55,790 bases of DNA. It comes from a bacterium. Lineage in GTDB: Bacteria > Vulcanimicrobiota > Xenobia > Xenobiales > JADMJV01. A model generated the notes under the pieces. That model had not been told where the DNA came from. It saw only the letters and a list, made by a program, of their open reading frames with translations, and searched no databases. The translations under genes were made by a program, and so were the position numbers. The stretch lies in the NCBI GenBank assembly GCA_018266105.1, contig JAFEBA010000046.1:1-55790 (forward strand), read 5' to 3'. Shown here in pieces: positions 1 to 8,914 of this stretch (within the stretch, counting starts at the first letter, position 1; each line of letters starts with the position of its first letter).

Positions 1-243
1 ACCCGAGGCGCCGTCGCTGCCGCCCGAATCGCATCCTTCAGATCCCCCCGATTCGGATTCCAGGCTAAGGGCCAGAGCCGCCGCATAACTCGCGCTCGAA
101 TTGGGACAGGCGTTCTCGTAGCAGGCGGCGCTGGCCATAAAACTATCGGCTGCCTCCATCGAGTCCAAGCACGAAGCGCCCATGGCCGGCGCCGAAGCGT
201 AAGAAGGAGTGAAAAATGCGGCTGAGATGCTGAATACAGTCAA
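1..243 (-). CDS. Secreted Cys/Ser-rich protein, N-terminal part (runs off the left edge)
   Basis: An open frame starts at a TTG codon (241-243, minus strand), four bases downstream of a GGAGG ribosome-binding site, and stays open for 81 codons to the window edge. The first ~17 residues form a hydrophobic export signal ending in an AxA-like stretch (YASAPA). The mature part is small-residue rich, with several Cys and runs of Ala, Ser and Gly. No family was recognised. The signal, the Cys residues and the low-complexity tail suggest an exported structural or surface protein. The Shine-Dalgarno sequence supports the start, but a TTG start with a short spacer is unusual, and the C-terminus is missing. 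Confidence 0.5.
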   Translation of the reverse strand, partial: MTVFSISAAFFTPSYASAPAMGASCLDSMEAADSFMASAACYENACPNSSASYAAALALSLESESGGSEGCDSGGSDGASG

Positions 244-640
244 GTTACCTCCACAGATGGTTGTTCTTCTGTCTGGCAGCTTAGGCCGGATGAGACAACC
301 AGATGGCAACCACTGTTATCAGGATGTAAACATTGAACGACTGCCACCGAACGGCTGGAGACATTCTTGAAACACGTCGTTCGATTGCCGCCGATTGGCC
401 TTTCAAAGTTAAACTCGTTGTCAACTCCCGGTCCGTCGAATTCATCGCCGGTACCCGCGCCGTGCCCTAGACTCGATTCACGAGACCGAGTCACTCGGCC
501 AGGCAGGTAGGGGGGTTATCTATTTATGTTGCGTCACGGCGGGGGGGCTGGGGAATCGTCCAGACCAGCCGGGCTCTGTTCGGTTCATCGGTCTAGAGAC
601 CCCCGGCGCTGGATTAGATCCCCTACCGCGGCCCTTCCCG
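244..640. other. Intergenic region with no gene seen
   Basis: About 400 bases between the left-edge secreted gene and the oxidoreductase gene, both on the minus strand. An 84-codon minus-strand frame here ends inside the ribosome-binding region of the secreted gene and resembles no protein, so it is treated as chance. It includes a poly-G stretch near 540. No convincing promoter or terminator was read. Confidence 0.5.
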
Positions 641-1576
641 TTACGACTTTAACCTGACGACCGCCTTGCCGGAGAATTTCCGGTCCAGCAGCTCTCTGGC
701 CACCTGAGGCGCGCCTTCCCAGCCGACTTCTCGGTCCACCGCGACCTTCAACTTCTCGCACGCCATCAGATTCAGGAGTCGGCTCAGCCCGCGCGAGATG
801 GATTCGATTTCAGACTGTCGATAGAGATTGAATCCCTCGATCCGACCTGTGCCAGACCCCAGCAGGAAGCCTGGTTGAATCTCCAGTGTCTGACGATCGG
901 ACACTCCGTAGATGACGGCAATCCCGTCCGGCGATAGGGAGTGGATGACCTTTGAGGTCAGTCGGCTGCCCAGGCCGTCCACGATCAAGCGGTACGGACC
1001 GGACGCGCTTAATAGATCGCCCTGGTCATCCACGATTACTGTGTCGGCACCCAGCCTTCGGACCGACTCCACCTGGTCAGGGCGGCGGACCTGAGCAATG
1101 ACCTCAGCTCCCATCAGTCGCGCCAGGGCAACCGCGAAATTGCCGACCCCTCCGGTTGCACCCGTGACCAACACCTTGCTTCCCAGTATTCGCTCCCCCC
1201 GTTCTAGGGAGTAAAGAGCAGTCAAGGCGGCTACCGGCAGACTGGCGGCTGTGGCTGCCTCGACCGAGTCGGGGAGGAGGGCCAGGTCGTTCAGCGGGAC
1301 GGCCACCTGCTCGGCCCAGCCTCGACTGGCTCGACTGAAGGCCACCACCCGGCTACCAACTGGGGGCCCGTTAGGCGGAGCCTGGAGCACCGTTCCGGCC
1401 ACGTCCCAGCCAATGGTCCTGTCAGCCGGGCCTTGCATGGCCGAGTTGAGCTCTCCTCGATTCAGAGAAAAATGAGTGACCTCGATCAGGGCCTGGTTGG
1501 TCTCAAGTACCGGTGAAGGAACGGTCTTTTCGCGAATGCCGCCAGGGGCGGTTGGGTCTGTGAGATACGCTTTCAT
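641..1576 (-). CDS. MDR-superfamily zinc-independent alcohol dehydrogenase / quinone oxidoreductase-like
   Basis: A 311-residue medium-chain dehydrogenase/reductase, probably an NADPH-dependent reductase of quinones, enones or small carbonyls. The N-terminal GroES-like domain covers about residues 1-120 and includes the WDVAGTV strand. The nucleotide-binding Rossmann domain carries GATGGVGNFAV near residue 140. The paired zinc-ligand cysteines of classical alcohol dehydrogenases are absent, which fits the zinc-free quinone oxidoreductase branch. Length is normal. It is transcribed divergently from the LysR gene at 1673, the usual arrangement of a LysR regulator and its target, so regulation by that protein is likely. 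The substrate cannot be read from sequence. Confidence 0.85.
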   Translation of the reverse strand: MKAYLTDPTAPGGIREKTVPSPVLETNQALIEVTHFSLNRGELNSAMQGPADRTIGWDVAGTVLQAPPNGPPVGSRVVAFSRASRGWAEQVAVPLNDLALLPDSVEAATAASLPVAALTALYSLERGERILGSKVLVTGATGGVGNFAVALARLMGAEVIAQVRRPDQVESVRRLGADTVIVDDQGDLLSASGPYRLIVDGLGSRLTSKVIHSLSPDGIAVIYGVSDRQTLEIQPGFLLGSGTGRIEGFNLYRQSEIESISRGLSRLLNLMACEKLKVAVDREVGWEGAPQVARELLDRKFSGKAVVRLKS

Positions 1577-1623
1577 ATAGCTGAGCTTAGAAGCTTTGGC
1601 CAGCCTGGGGAAGCGGTTTCAAG

Positions 1624-1653
1624 TTGACAGACTTTGGACAAAAACGACACAAT
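1624..1653 (+). promoter_or_regulatory. Sigma-70-like promoter for the LysR gene
   Basis: TTGACA at 1624-1629, an 18-base spacer, then CACAAT at 1648-1653. This places transcription start near 1660, just before the GGGAGG ribosome-binding site at 1662-1667 and the ATG at 1673. The -35 is perfect; the -10 matches 4 of 6 positions. Confidence 0.5.
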
Positions 1654-1672
1654 CCTGAGCCGGGAGGGACTC

Positions 1673-2599
1673 ATGACCCCAGCTTACCTTCACGCCTTTG
1701 TCCAGGTCGCTCGAAGTGGCAACTTTACGGCCGCTTCCGAAGTATTGGGTGTGTCCGTTTCTTCCGTAAGCAAGTCGGTGATACGCCTGGAGAAAGAACT
1801 GGGCATCAAGTTGCTTCACCGCACCACCCGGAACGTGTCGCTAACCGGCGATGGCCAGCGACTCTACGAAAAGGGACTGGTGTTGCTCGAGCAGTTTCGC
1901 CAACTGAGGGAAGAAATGATTCAGGGGCAGGCCCAGCTCAACGGGGTTTTGCGCTTGAATTTTCCGGCCACCCTTGGACGCAATGTGATGATCGAACCGG
2001 TTACAAAGTTTGTGGCCCAGCACCCTCAATTGAAGACTGAAGTCCGCTTTGATGATCGTCTCGTCGACCTCGCCGAAGAAGGGGTTGACGTGGTGGCCCG
2101 CACGGGTCGACTGAGCGACAGTACGAGCCTGATCGTGACCCGCTTCTTTACCTATCAGTCGGTTCTGTGCGCGTCTCCCAGCTTTCTCTCGCAACATGGT
2201 ATGCCGCGAGATCAATTTGATCTGGAGCATGCCGCCTGCATCCATTTTCAGGTTCGTTCACGCGGAAAGGTTCGCCCCTGGCACCTTAGAACGGGCTCCT
2301 GTCTGACCCCTGCCCGTTATGTCTTCGAGGATCTGACCGCCATCTGCAAGGCTGCCGAAGCGGGTGCCGGAATCGCCTTGCTGCCCAGTTGGAGCTGCCT
2401 GGAGGAATTGAACTCGGGCAGGCTGGTCGAAATTCTTCCACAGCTGTGGCCTGAGCCAACTCCGGTCTGGCTGGCTTATCATGATCGACGTTACATTGCT
2501 CCTAAGATCCGCCTCTTTATCGAAAGCATGAAGGGCTTTGCCGAGGAGATCGGATCGCGCTATATGCGTTCCCGGGCCGATTTGTCGTTGCCGTCCTAG
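1673..2599 (+). CDS. LysR-family transcriptional regulator
   Basis: A DNA-binding transcription factor. The N-terminal winged helix-turn-helix (residues ~1-60) has the typical AFVQVARSGNFTAAS and LGVSVSSVSKSVIRLE elements, followed by LLHRTTRNVSLT. The rest is the periplasmic-binding-like effector domain (from about residue 90). Its resemblance is to the large subgroup that regulates neighbouring oxidoreductases. The frame extends 13 codons upstream, but ATG 1673 has a well-placed GGGAGG Shine-Dalgarno sequence and begins exactly where family members begin, so it was chosen. The gene is divergent from the MDR oxidoreductase gene, its probable target. The ligand is unknown. Confidence 0.9.
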   Translation: MTPAYLHAFVQVARSGNFTAASEVLGVSVSSVSKSVIRLEKELGIKLLHRTTRNVSLTGDGQRLYEKGLVLLEQFRQLREEMIQGQAQLNGVLRLNFPATLGRNVMIEPVTKFVAQHPQLKTEVRFDDRLVDLAEEGVDVVARTGRLSDSTSLIVTRFFTYQSVLCASPSFLSQHGMPRDQFDLEHAACIHFQVRSRGKVRPWHLRTGSCLTPARYVFEDLTAICKAAEAGAGIALLPSWSCLEELNSGRLVEILPQLWPEPTPVWLAYHDRRYIAPKIRLFIESMKGFAEEIGSRYMRSRADLSLPS

Positions 2600-2601
2600 A
2601 G

Positions 2602-3216
2602 TCAGGGACCTCCGTGCAACTGAATCTCGCTTTCAGGCCGATACTCCAATCCGGCCTGCAGCTTCAAAAGATGCTCAAATCCGAGTTTGGGATCCATGCC
2701 CAGCATGCCAGCAAAGCAAGGCTTACACAGGGTATGTTGGACTGAAGTTGGATTCACGAGCAGCCGACAAGCCAGCGCTTCGGCTTCCTCCCGATAAAGC
2801 CAGCGAGTCGCCCCCGCTTCGACGACCCCATTGCACCAGGAACAGAAGTGGACCGGGTGCTGGAGCGCATTCTTGCCATGAACCGGAAGAGGCGGCCGCT
2901 CCCGTCTCTCGATCTCCTCAAAAGAGACCTGCAACAGGCCTTGAACCGACTGGGCGTCCACTTTCCAGAGGCGCAGTTCATCAGGTGAATCGCAGCGGTA
3001 AGGTAGGTAGCCGGGCTGGCTCCAGCAACGTCTGAAAAATGCTCTCAGGCAAGCGGGCAAGACCGTGCCCTCAATGAACCCCCAGATAGGTTGGCCGATG
3101 ACCGCCTCCGGTTCTTGCAGTCCACCGTTGGCCTCAGCATAACGTAGATAATCGTCATCGACCGCAACAATGACATCCGATTCATTGAGATGATAGCTCA
3201 ATCGCGTAACTCTCAC
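2602..3216 (-). CDS. PAS-like protein with C-terminal CxxC...CxxC module (copy 1 of 3)
   Basis: A 204-residue protein. Residues ~10-110 look like a single PAS-type sensor fold (VIVAVDDDYLRYAEANG, then GQPIWGFIEG). Residues 125-167 hold two Cys pairs, C125-x2-C128 (CSWCN) and C164-x2-C167 (CKPC), probably binding a metal. The same architecture occurs at 20379-21143 and 24185-24730. The Cys module resembles the CxxCK...W...SHGICPxC segment found at the ends of many PAS signalling proteins. There is no kinase, cyclase or DNA-binding domain, so it may sense a signal and act through a partner protein. It is convergent with the LysR gene, with stop codons 2 bases apart. Confidence 0.6.
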   Translation of the reverse strand: MRVTRLSYHLNESDVIVAVDDDYLRYAEANGGLQEPEAVIGQPIWGFIEGTVLPACLRAFFRRCWSQPGYLPYRCDSPDELRLWKVDAQSVQGLLQVSFEEIERRERPPLPVHGKNALQHPVHFCSWCNGVVEAGATRWLYREEAEALACRLLVNPTSVQHTLCKPCFAGMLGMDPKLGFEHLLKLQAGLEYRPESEIQLHGGP

Positions 3217-3319
3217 CGTCGAGATATCGGCCGGTTTCTCGCGCGCTGAAGTCTGGCAGGCGAACGCAAACGCTGCCTTCTCCAGGAAGGAGATTCGGGC
3301 CGGCGAACAGGCCCCCCCT

Positions 3320-4105
3320 ATGAAACCAAGTATTCAGCTGGTTCTGGCTCTCTTACTGCAGACCGGGACGTACGCTCAGGTCGCCAGCTTTCCCCCGGAT
3401 GGGACCACTCTGGTGGGAGCAGCAAGTAGCGTGCGCCTGCACTGGCTCCTTTCGAACTCCAGCGGTTACCGCGCTGAGGTCATCTACAATGGCCACTCGA
3501 TCGCCGTCGCTGACCCTCTTCAGGGTACGAATGTGCCCCTGGGAGCTGGCGGAACCTACCGATGGGTCCTTTATCATGGTCGTTCTCCCTGTCAGACCGG
3601 AGGCTTCGGAGTGGCTCAAGAGGCGGCTTTTCACGCCGATGGACCCAACGGCCCGGACGGGGCTTCGGGCAGGTTGAAGCAAGATGGGGTGGCTGGAGGG
3701 GATGGAGGGGTCGTTTCAGTGATGGTATCCCGTTCTGCCGACGGGGTCCTACTGGACCTTGAATCCAAGAACCACCTCTATCACTACCTGGTCCTGCCTG
3801 GCGCCCGATTCTTGATTACGGCACGCGGAGGGAACGGTGGCAAGGGAGGCGACGGTCAGGATGGCGAGCCGGAGACTGCGGCCGGGGGTAACGGGGGAAA
3901 CGGTGGATGGGGAGGCACTGTCCACGTTGTCACCCGCAACTTTCCCTGGCGTGAATGCCTTGATATCGACGTCTCACCAGGCAAGGCCGGGAGCGGCGGG
4001 AAGTCCGGAACCGTGCTTAGTGGCACCGTGCTGATTAAAATTCCCAATGGCCAGGAGGGGCGTCCCGGGCAATCGGGCAAGGTGGAGACTCGAATTGGTG
4101 AATAG
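3320..4105 (+). CDS. Secreted glycine-rich protein of unknown function
   Basis: A 261-residue exported protein. A signal peptide (residues 1-19, KPSIQLVLALLLQTGTYA) is followed by a beta-rich segment (~20-100) resembling an immunoglobulin-like or anchoring domain. Two glycine/asparagine-rich stretches follow (near 110-130 and 168-200) with GGNGGNGG-type and collagen-like GxxGxxG repeats, separated by a non-repetitive segment. Such repeats are typical of extracellular matrix or adhesin-like proteins. No catalytic motif is visible. The ATG lacks a nearby Shine-Dalgarno sequence; an AAGGAG lies about 30 bases upstream. It is divergent from the PAS gene at 2602. Confidence 0.65.
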   Translation: MKPSIQLVLALLLQTGTYAQVASFPPDGTTLVGAASSVRLHWLLSNSSGYRAEVIYNGHSIAVADPLQGTNVPLGAGGTYRWVLYHGRSPCQTGGFGVAQEAAFHADGPNGPDGASGRLKQDGVAGGDGGVVSVMVSRSADGVLLDLESKNHLYHYLVLPGARFLITARGGNGGKGGDGQDGEPETAAGGNGGNGGWGGTVHVVTRNFPWRECLDIDVSPGKAGSGGKSGTVLSGTVLIKIPNGQEGRPGQSGKVETRIGE

Positions 4106-4119
4106 CACAGCCGTAAACC

Positions 4120-4151
4120 TTGACGCAATTGCGTGAAAAGTGATACAAAAG
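4120..4151 (+). promoter_or_regulatory. Promoter with palindromic operator before the cupin gene
   Basis: TTGACG at 4120-4125, a 16-base spacer, and GATACA at 4142-4147. A perfect 12-bp palindrome, ACGCAATTGCGT (4123-4134), covers the -35/spacer edge and is a plausible repressor site. The 17-base string from 4135 to 4151 (core GTGATACAAAAG) recurs identically at 37729-37745 and in part at 17868-17878. Confidence 0.55.
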
Positions 4152-4200
4152 TTGGACATGGCCGTCCCGCCGCCGAGCCGTAACCCTTGGAGGAGACCAC

Positions 4201-4779
4201 ATGTCCTTGAACTCAGTGCGCCAGGAGTGGTGGGAGGTTCTTAGCCCTCCAGCTGATCTGTCCGACCGTTGTGGTCAGTTAGTCAGCCACCAAAGAAGCC
4301 AGGGCGACCTCACGACCGAAGAGCTGAAGGGACTCGTTCTCTCCATCGCTCAAGCGCCTGACCTGTGGAAGCCTCTGGTGGTGACCGACCCGGCTCGACG
4401 GCGCTATCGCCTCCTCTACGAGGATGACCGGATCGACATCTGGGTTCTCTCCTGGATGCCAGGTCAGGCGACGGGCTTTCATGACCACGACCGCTCTCGG
4501 GTTGCCCTGATGTCCGTACAGGGCACCGTCCTGGAGAAACAAATGCTGCTGCCGAGCGGAGCTGCTTCGGTGGAGATGACGCCGGGCACGGTACGCACCG
4601 GTGGAGCCGGTTATATTCATTCCGTTCAACATCTGGAGGGTCTGCCCGCCGTGTCTGTGCACGCCTACTCTCCGCCGCTCAAACTGGTGGGCCAGTTTGT
4701 GGTGGACGAGCAGGGGATTCTCGAACGCAAGATTGAGCACGGTCGGCGCGAGCTGATGGACAACAGCATTCGCCTTTGA
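4201..4779 (+). CDS. Cysteine dioxygenase-type cupin
   Basis: A 192-residue protein of the type I cysteine dioxygenase family, non-heme iron enzymes that oxidise thiols such as cysteine to sulfinic acids. The cupin motif is visible as GFHDHDRS, with His94 and His96 as iron ligands, and a third ligand among His140/His144 (GYIHSVQH). The conserved SVHAYSPPL strand follows. Length matches bacterial members (~190-200). The start is well supported by GGAGGAG nine bases before the ATG. The promoter at 4120 gives a leader of about 45 bases. The substrate may be cysteine or 3-mercaptopropionate; sequence alone does not decide. Confidence 0.85.
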   Translation: MSLNSVRQEWWEVLSPPADLSDRCGQLVSHQRSQGDLTTEELKGLVLSIAQAPDLWKPLVVTDPARRRYRLLYEDDRIDIWVLSWMPGQATGFHDHDRSRVALMSVQGTVLEKQMLLPSGAASVEMTPGTVRTGGAGYIHSVQHLEGLPAVSVHAYSPPLKLVGQFVVDEQGILERKIEHGRRELMDNSIRL

Positions 4780-4849
4780 GCTTGGGTGAATCGGCCCAAT
4801 CCCCAGCCTGCTGTAGGAGTTCCCATCCCGGCGCGTAACCTCCATTCCA

Positions 4850-5776
4850 ATGGGGGGAATGTTTCAGAAGAAGCCTCCGGGGCCGCCGCCTCTGACTGGC
4901 GACGTTTTGCTGCAAGGGGCCTTGGCCCGTTTACTGAAAGGCGATTTTACGCCCGTGGATCGGTTGCTCAGACTAGATCCGCCCGACCTTCGCTATTTTT
5001 ATGCCTTCAAACTGGCCGAGAAGCTGAATCGCCAGCAAGTGCTGAGCTGTGCCACCGCCGGTCCTTCGGGTTCTTTACTACGTGCCGCTCATGGTCCGCA
5101 GTGGGCCTGGGAAGTTCGAAGCAACGCCCAGGCTCGCGACTTGAGCAGCGGTCAGGTTCAGAGCTTTGCCGAGCGCCTGGCGGTGGTGGGTCAGGAGATC
5201 GAGTTGCTGCCGGAAGCGGACCCCAATCGTTGGGCTCTGCTGTTGATTGTGGCCAAGGGCAAGAATATGCCCTTGCTGGAAAGCGAGCGACTGTACAGCC
5301 GGTTGGGCGGAGAGCATTATTTCGGCGCCGCCAACTTTTTGGATTGCCAACTCAAGAAATGGAGCGGTAGCCATCAGAAGGCCCTGGATTTTGCCGTGGA
5401 TACGGCAGAGCGGAGCGCCGAGGGCGGACCCTTGGGAGCTCTGGTGGCGATTGCCCTGACCGAGCAGTGGCTGTATGCCGGGGCTTTCGCTAAAGATCAG
5501 CAAGAGGCGGCTCGCGTGCTGGCCGACCCTCAACTGGCGCGCCTCAGCCTGAGGGCATACGAGCGTTCGTTGGGGTCGGCCCGGCTGGTGGAGAGTCCAT
5601 ACATGGTGGAGCCCCGCAACCATCAGGCCTTTTGGTTCTACTTAAGCAAGCAACGCGACCCGCTGCGGGCTGAGCTTCAGAAGTTGGGAAAGCGTTTCAC
5701 CCAATGGCCCTGGTGCTATCTGGGCGAGCCTGCCACGGCCTTTATCGAAGCGCGCAAATTCGCCGGTCTGGGCTGA
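4850..5776 (+). CDS. Hypothetical protein, soluble, mostly helical
   Basis: A 308-residue protein with no recognised family. It has no signal peptide or membrane segment and is rich in Leu, Ala and Arg, consistent with a helical cytoplasmic protein. Codon use and frame integrity match the neighbours, so it is very likely real. A DUF4034/DUF1266-like helical scaffold is possible, but I cannot support it from motifs. ATG 4850 is followed in frame by ATG 4859; neither has a strong Shine-Dalgarno sequence. It follows the cupin gene by 70 bases and may share its transcript. Confidence 0.6.
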   Translation: MGGMFQKKPPGPPPLTGDVLLQGALARLLKGDFTPVDRLLRLDPPDLRYFYAFKLAEKLNRQQVLSCATAGPSGSLLRAAHGPQWAWEVRSNAQARDLSSGQVQSFAERLAVVGQEIELLPEADPNRWALLLIVAKGKNMPLLESERLYSRLGGEHYFGAANFLDCQLKKWSGSHQKALDFAVDTAERSAEGGPLGALVAIALTEQWLYAGAFAKDQQEAARVLADPQLARLSLRAYERSLGSARLVESPYMVEPRNHQAFWFYLSKQRDPLRAELQKLGKRFTQWPWCYLGEPATAFIEARKFAGLG

Positions 5777-5787
5777 CTTGCGCGAAA

Positions 5788-7071
5788 CTATCCCTGGCCG
5801 GCTTGAACTTCAATCGGAAAACTGGCCTTTAAAGTCGTGCCCTGCCCGGGCTGAGAGTCCAAACGGATCTGCCCGCCCAGAAGATGCAGGCGTTCTCGCA
5901 GACCGACCAATCCCAGAGAGCCGCGCCGCTGTTCCGACCTCATTCCCACACCGTCATCGCTCACGCTGATATGCACTTCTGCCTTGAGCGCCTGGACTTC
6001 CACCCTGACCCGAGTGGCCCGAGCGTGGCGAATCACGTTGGTCACTGCTTCCTGGCAGACCCGAAAGGCCGTCAGATTTTGCTCAGGCGATAAGGCCGGC
6101 AAATCGGTCGCGAATTTCAATTGGTGATCCAACTGAGCGCGTCGACATTGCTCGCTAATAAAGTGGTCCAAAGCAGGCTGCAGTCCCAACTCGTCCAGCA
6201 AGGGGGGGCGGAGACTGGATGAGATCCTGCGTACGGAGCTCAGGGTTGTGTCGACCAGTTGATTGGACTCCAGCAGCACCTCCCCGGCTTTTTCAGAGTC
6301 CAGGTATCTGGATAAACGGGCCAGGGAAAGCTTGAGTCCGGTCAACAGTTGACCCAGATCGTCGTGGATTTCTCGGGCCAGGTGCAGGCGTTCTTTCTCC
6401 ACCGCCTTGCCCTGAGCCGCGGCTAAGGAACGCAGATCTTCGGCCAGATTCTGCCAGCTGGTACGGTGATGGTCAGATTCCTTGCGGGCTTCCTCCAGGT
6501 CGTTTAAGGCCTGGGCCAGCCTGTGATAACGGACGGCGTTTCGAGCTCCCACGGCCATCATGAAGGCGCAGAAGGTGATCAGGGTGGCCGCCACCATGGC
6601 TTCGGATTGAGACCTCGAGGCCAGCAGAGTCAAAATTACCGGCAAATTCGCCACTCCGATGTAGGCCCGCATCAAGTTCAAATAAGGATTCAGGCTGGCC
6701 GTGGCGCCGGCCACCAGGCCACCGGTCACCATAATCGCCATCAAGCTGGTCCAGCTGCTGGGATAGAGGTGCACGACCAGGGCCGCGAAGGTTGACCAGA
6801 CCACCGCCTGCAGCAGAACCATCGACACGTAAGCGCGCTGCAGTCCAAGTAGGCGCTCCCTCTGCATCCGCAACAACTGTCCGCCCAGACCCTCGCGAAG
6901 GGCTCCGCACAGGCAGAGGGCAGCAATCGTGCCGCCAAGGATGCGCGGATGTTCCACCCACAGGCGACCGGCCGTGCCTGTACAAAACGTCAGGATGGGG
7001 TAGGCCAGGGCGGCCGGAACCCCTCCGCTGCGTCCAAGTTCTCTAAGGCTTTCTACTTTCTGTTCGTCCAC
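5788..7071 (-). CDS. Membrane histidine kinase, NarL/HisKA_3 type
   Basis: A 427-residue sensor kinase. The N-terminal ~180 residues contain five or six hydrophobic segments with little extracytoplasmic sequence (an integral membrane sensor). A short coiled coil (~185-225) and a HisKA_3 dimerisation domain follow, with the phospho-acceptor His in REIHDDLGQLLTGLK. The ATP-binding domain shows the N box (CQEAVTNVIRHA) and G boxes (DDGVGM, GSLGLVGLRERL). Kinases of this type normally phosphorylate NarL-type response regulators, but none is encoded nearby. It ends 12 bases from the convergent gene at 4850-5776. Confidence 0.88.
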   Translation of the reverse strand: MDEQKVESLRELGRSGGVPAALAYPILTFCTGTAGRLWVEHPRILGGTIAALCLCGALREGLGGQLLRMQRERLLGLQRAYVSMVLLQAVVWSTFAALVVHLYPSSWTSLMAIMVTGGLVAGATASLNPYLNLMRAYIGVANLPVILTLLASRSQSEAMVAATLITFCAFMMAVGARNAVRYHRLAQALNDLEEARKESDHHRTSWQNLAEDLRSLAAAQGKAVEKERLHLAREIHDDLGQLLTGLKLSLARLSRYLDSEKAGEVLLESNQLVDTTLSSVRRISSSLRPPLLDELGLQPALDHFISEQCRRAQLDHQLKFATDLPALSPEQNLTAFRVCQEAVTNVIRHARATRVRVEVQALKAEVHISVSDDGVGMRSEQRRGSLGLVGLRERLHLLGGQIRLDSQPGQGTTLKASFPIEVQAGQG

Positions 7072-7193
7072 GTTCTGTTGGCCTTCATTCAGCGAAACCT
7101 GGCCCAGTTCCCGGGAGGGCGGGAAGGCAAGGAATTCTCCCTTCTGAGCCCCCTGGTGAGGGTTAGCGGCCGAACCGAGGCGAAGCTACAGGA

Positions 7194-8030
7194 ATGTTGA
7201 AAGAACCCGTTATGCTCGTCTTTTGGGCGGTCGCTCTGGTGTTTTTAGCAGTGGCCGGTTGGCTGGGCTGGAGTCAGCACCAGCTGAACACGTGGGCGCG
7301 AGTGAGCGGACGTGTGGTCCGTTCTCAGGTGCTGCCGGATGGGCAGGGAAAGTACGTGGGCGAGGTCACTGTGCTTACCGCTGACGGAGAGCGAAAGCTA
7401 CGCACCAGCTGGTCGGGACAGTTGGCCAGCCGTGTCCAGTCGACCCTGGACGAGACGCCGGCTGGCACGACTCTGGCCTTGCCGCAGAATCCGGCCGACG
7501 CCCAGGATTTGCGCTGGCCTCCCCAACCTGAGGACGCCCTGCTCCCCTGGGTGGTGGCTGGCGGAGGCATCTTGTTTGCTTTGATCCCGGTGGGCGTTGT
7601 GGCTCTGTCGGAGCGAAAGGACGCCATCAAAATCGCCGGTGGTATCTTTGTGGCCTTGGGCCTGGGGATGTTGGCTGGGGGCGCTTGGCTGACCTACCAG
7701 CGGCTGGACGTGCTGCGCAACTGGCCTGAAATTCAGGGCCAGGTTCTCTCCAGTTGGGAGGCTCCGCGCGGCCGCAACATTCGGGGGGTGGACGCCGAGT
7801 TCGCCTATACAGTGGACGGGTCTGAGGTTCGGAGCGTGCTGAGTTCGCGCGGGCGCGCTTCGCTTCTGGAGCCGGGCAGCACCCATTTGTTACGTTACCA
7901 GCCGGGACATCCTAAGCTGGCCACCTTCGAAGCCAGCTGGAGCCTGGGCTACTTTTGGGAGTGCATGGTGCTGGGGTTGGTGGGGGCGAGCACCTGCGGG
8001 CTGGGGCTGGCGGTGCGAAGATGGTTGTGA
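7194..8030 (+). CDS. Membrane protein with two DUF3592-like domains
   Basis: A 278-residue membrane protein. It has an N-terminal transmembrane helix (residues ~7-25), a beta-strand domain with the WARVSGRVVRSQ pattern, two central helices (~120-165), a second similar beta domain (NWPEIQGQVLSSWEAP) and a C-terminal helix (~250-272). The repeated W-x-x-(V/I)-x-G-x-V motif is typical of DUF3592 proteins, whose function is unknown. The two halves look like an internal duplication. ATG 7194 follows ACAGGA; the in-frame ATG at 7212 is an alternative. It is divergent from the kinase gene at 5788. Confidence 0.7.
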   Translation: MLKEPVMLVFWAVALVFLAVAGWLGWSQHQLNTWARVSGRVVRSQVLPDGQGKYVGEVTVLTADGERKLRTSWSGQLASRVQSTLDETPAGTTLALPQNPADAQDLRWPPQPEDALLPWVVAGGGILFALIPVGVVALSERKDAIKIAGGIFVALGLGMLAGGAWLTYQRLDVLRNWPEIQGQVLSSWEAPRGRNIRGVDAEFAYTVDGSEVRSVLSSRGRASLLEPGSTHLLRYQPGHPKLATFEASWSLGYFWECMVLGLVGASTCGLGLAVRRWL

Positions 8031-8170
8031 AGGGAGGCTGAGGCCGGCGGTATCGACTGTTTAGGCAGGTTTCACTGGACATGATGGGCGCGCCGGTAAA
8101 ACGGCAGCCACGTTGGGTCTGATCTGAAGGAAGCGGCAGGCCTCGAGTTTCAAGACGCGAAAGAGAACGT

Positions 8171-8668
8171 ATGCAAAAGCTCGTCAGTGTTCGAAGTTTT
8201 GCTCTGACCATTCTTCTGCTTTGTGCCCTCTGGGCCACCCTCGACAACGGAGCCGCTGTCCGGCATTTGAGTGCCTGTCAAATCATCCTCACGGTGCTGA
8301 TCGTTCTGCGCGCCCCTCTCGAGCTGGTGCGGCCAGGCCAGGGTTCGTTCCAGCAGCTGAAAATCCAGTTCTGCAAGAGCTTTCTGGGCGGCCTGCTGCT
8401 GGGTCTTTCCAGCTGGACCGCGGTGGTCGCGCTCGATCACTTGAGCAGCCGGGTCACCGTCGAGCAAGGCGTGGTCACAGACTGTCAGACGAGTCAATTG
8501 TCTGATCGCCGCGGCAATTTGCGCGAGGTCGCGAGGGTTGTTTTCCGTCTGGAGGACGGTCGCTCGTTCACGGAGTGGTTTGATGGTGGATCGGTGGATT
8601 ACCGTAGCGGCGACAAGCTGCAGGTCAACGTTCGCCGTGGAGTTCTCTTCGAATCCATCGCGCACTAG
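8171..8668 (+). CDS. Small membrane protein, hypothetical
   Basis: A 165-residue protein with three predicted membrane helices (residues ~8-25, 38-52 and 73-92), then a soluble C-terminal beta domain whose VTVEQGVVTDCQT strand recalls the DUF3592 domain of the preceding gene. It may be a diverged relative of the gene at 7194-8030. A weak AAGAGAA Shine-Dalgarno sequence precedes the ATG. It is probably co-transcribed with the preceding gene, 140 bases upstream. Function is unknown. Confidence 0.55.
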   Translation: MQKLVSVRSFALTILLLCALWATLDNGAAVRHLSACQIILTVLIVLRAPLELVRPGQGSFQQLKIQFCKSFLGGLLLGLSSWTAVVALDHLSSRVTVEQGVVTDCQTSQLSDRRGNLREVARVVFRLEDGRSFTEWFDGGSVDYRSGDKLQVNVRRGVLFESIAH

Positions 8669-8914
8669 CTCCCCCGCTGCCCTCGACCTTTTTGACAGGT
8701 CGGTGACAACAGGCGGAGGTGCTCTCGGCGGTGGCCTGGTCCACCAGCGTCGGTTGGTTGAACGAAATGCTGATTGAGAATCAGGCTTACAAGCCAGGCT
8801 TCAGCCAAAGCCTGGATAGGGCTATCGCTCTCTATCCAGAGTGCCAAAGATTTCTCAAGCAAGACCTTTATGGGCCGGCCACCTTCGAAGAGACCCTGGC
8901 TCAACTGGCGGGGC

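Noticed and set aside
240..494. 84-codon minus-strand frame upstream of the left-edge secreted gene
   Set aside because: Its end covers the ribosome-binding site of the secreted gene, the composition is atypical, and there is no Shine-Dalgarno sequence.
3830..3920. Glycine-codon repeats in the secreted protein, considered as a DNA tandem repeat
   Set aside because: The repeats are irregular at DNA level and explained by the Gly/Asn-rich protein.
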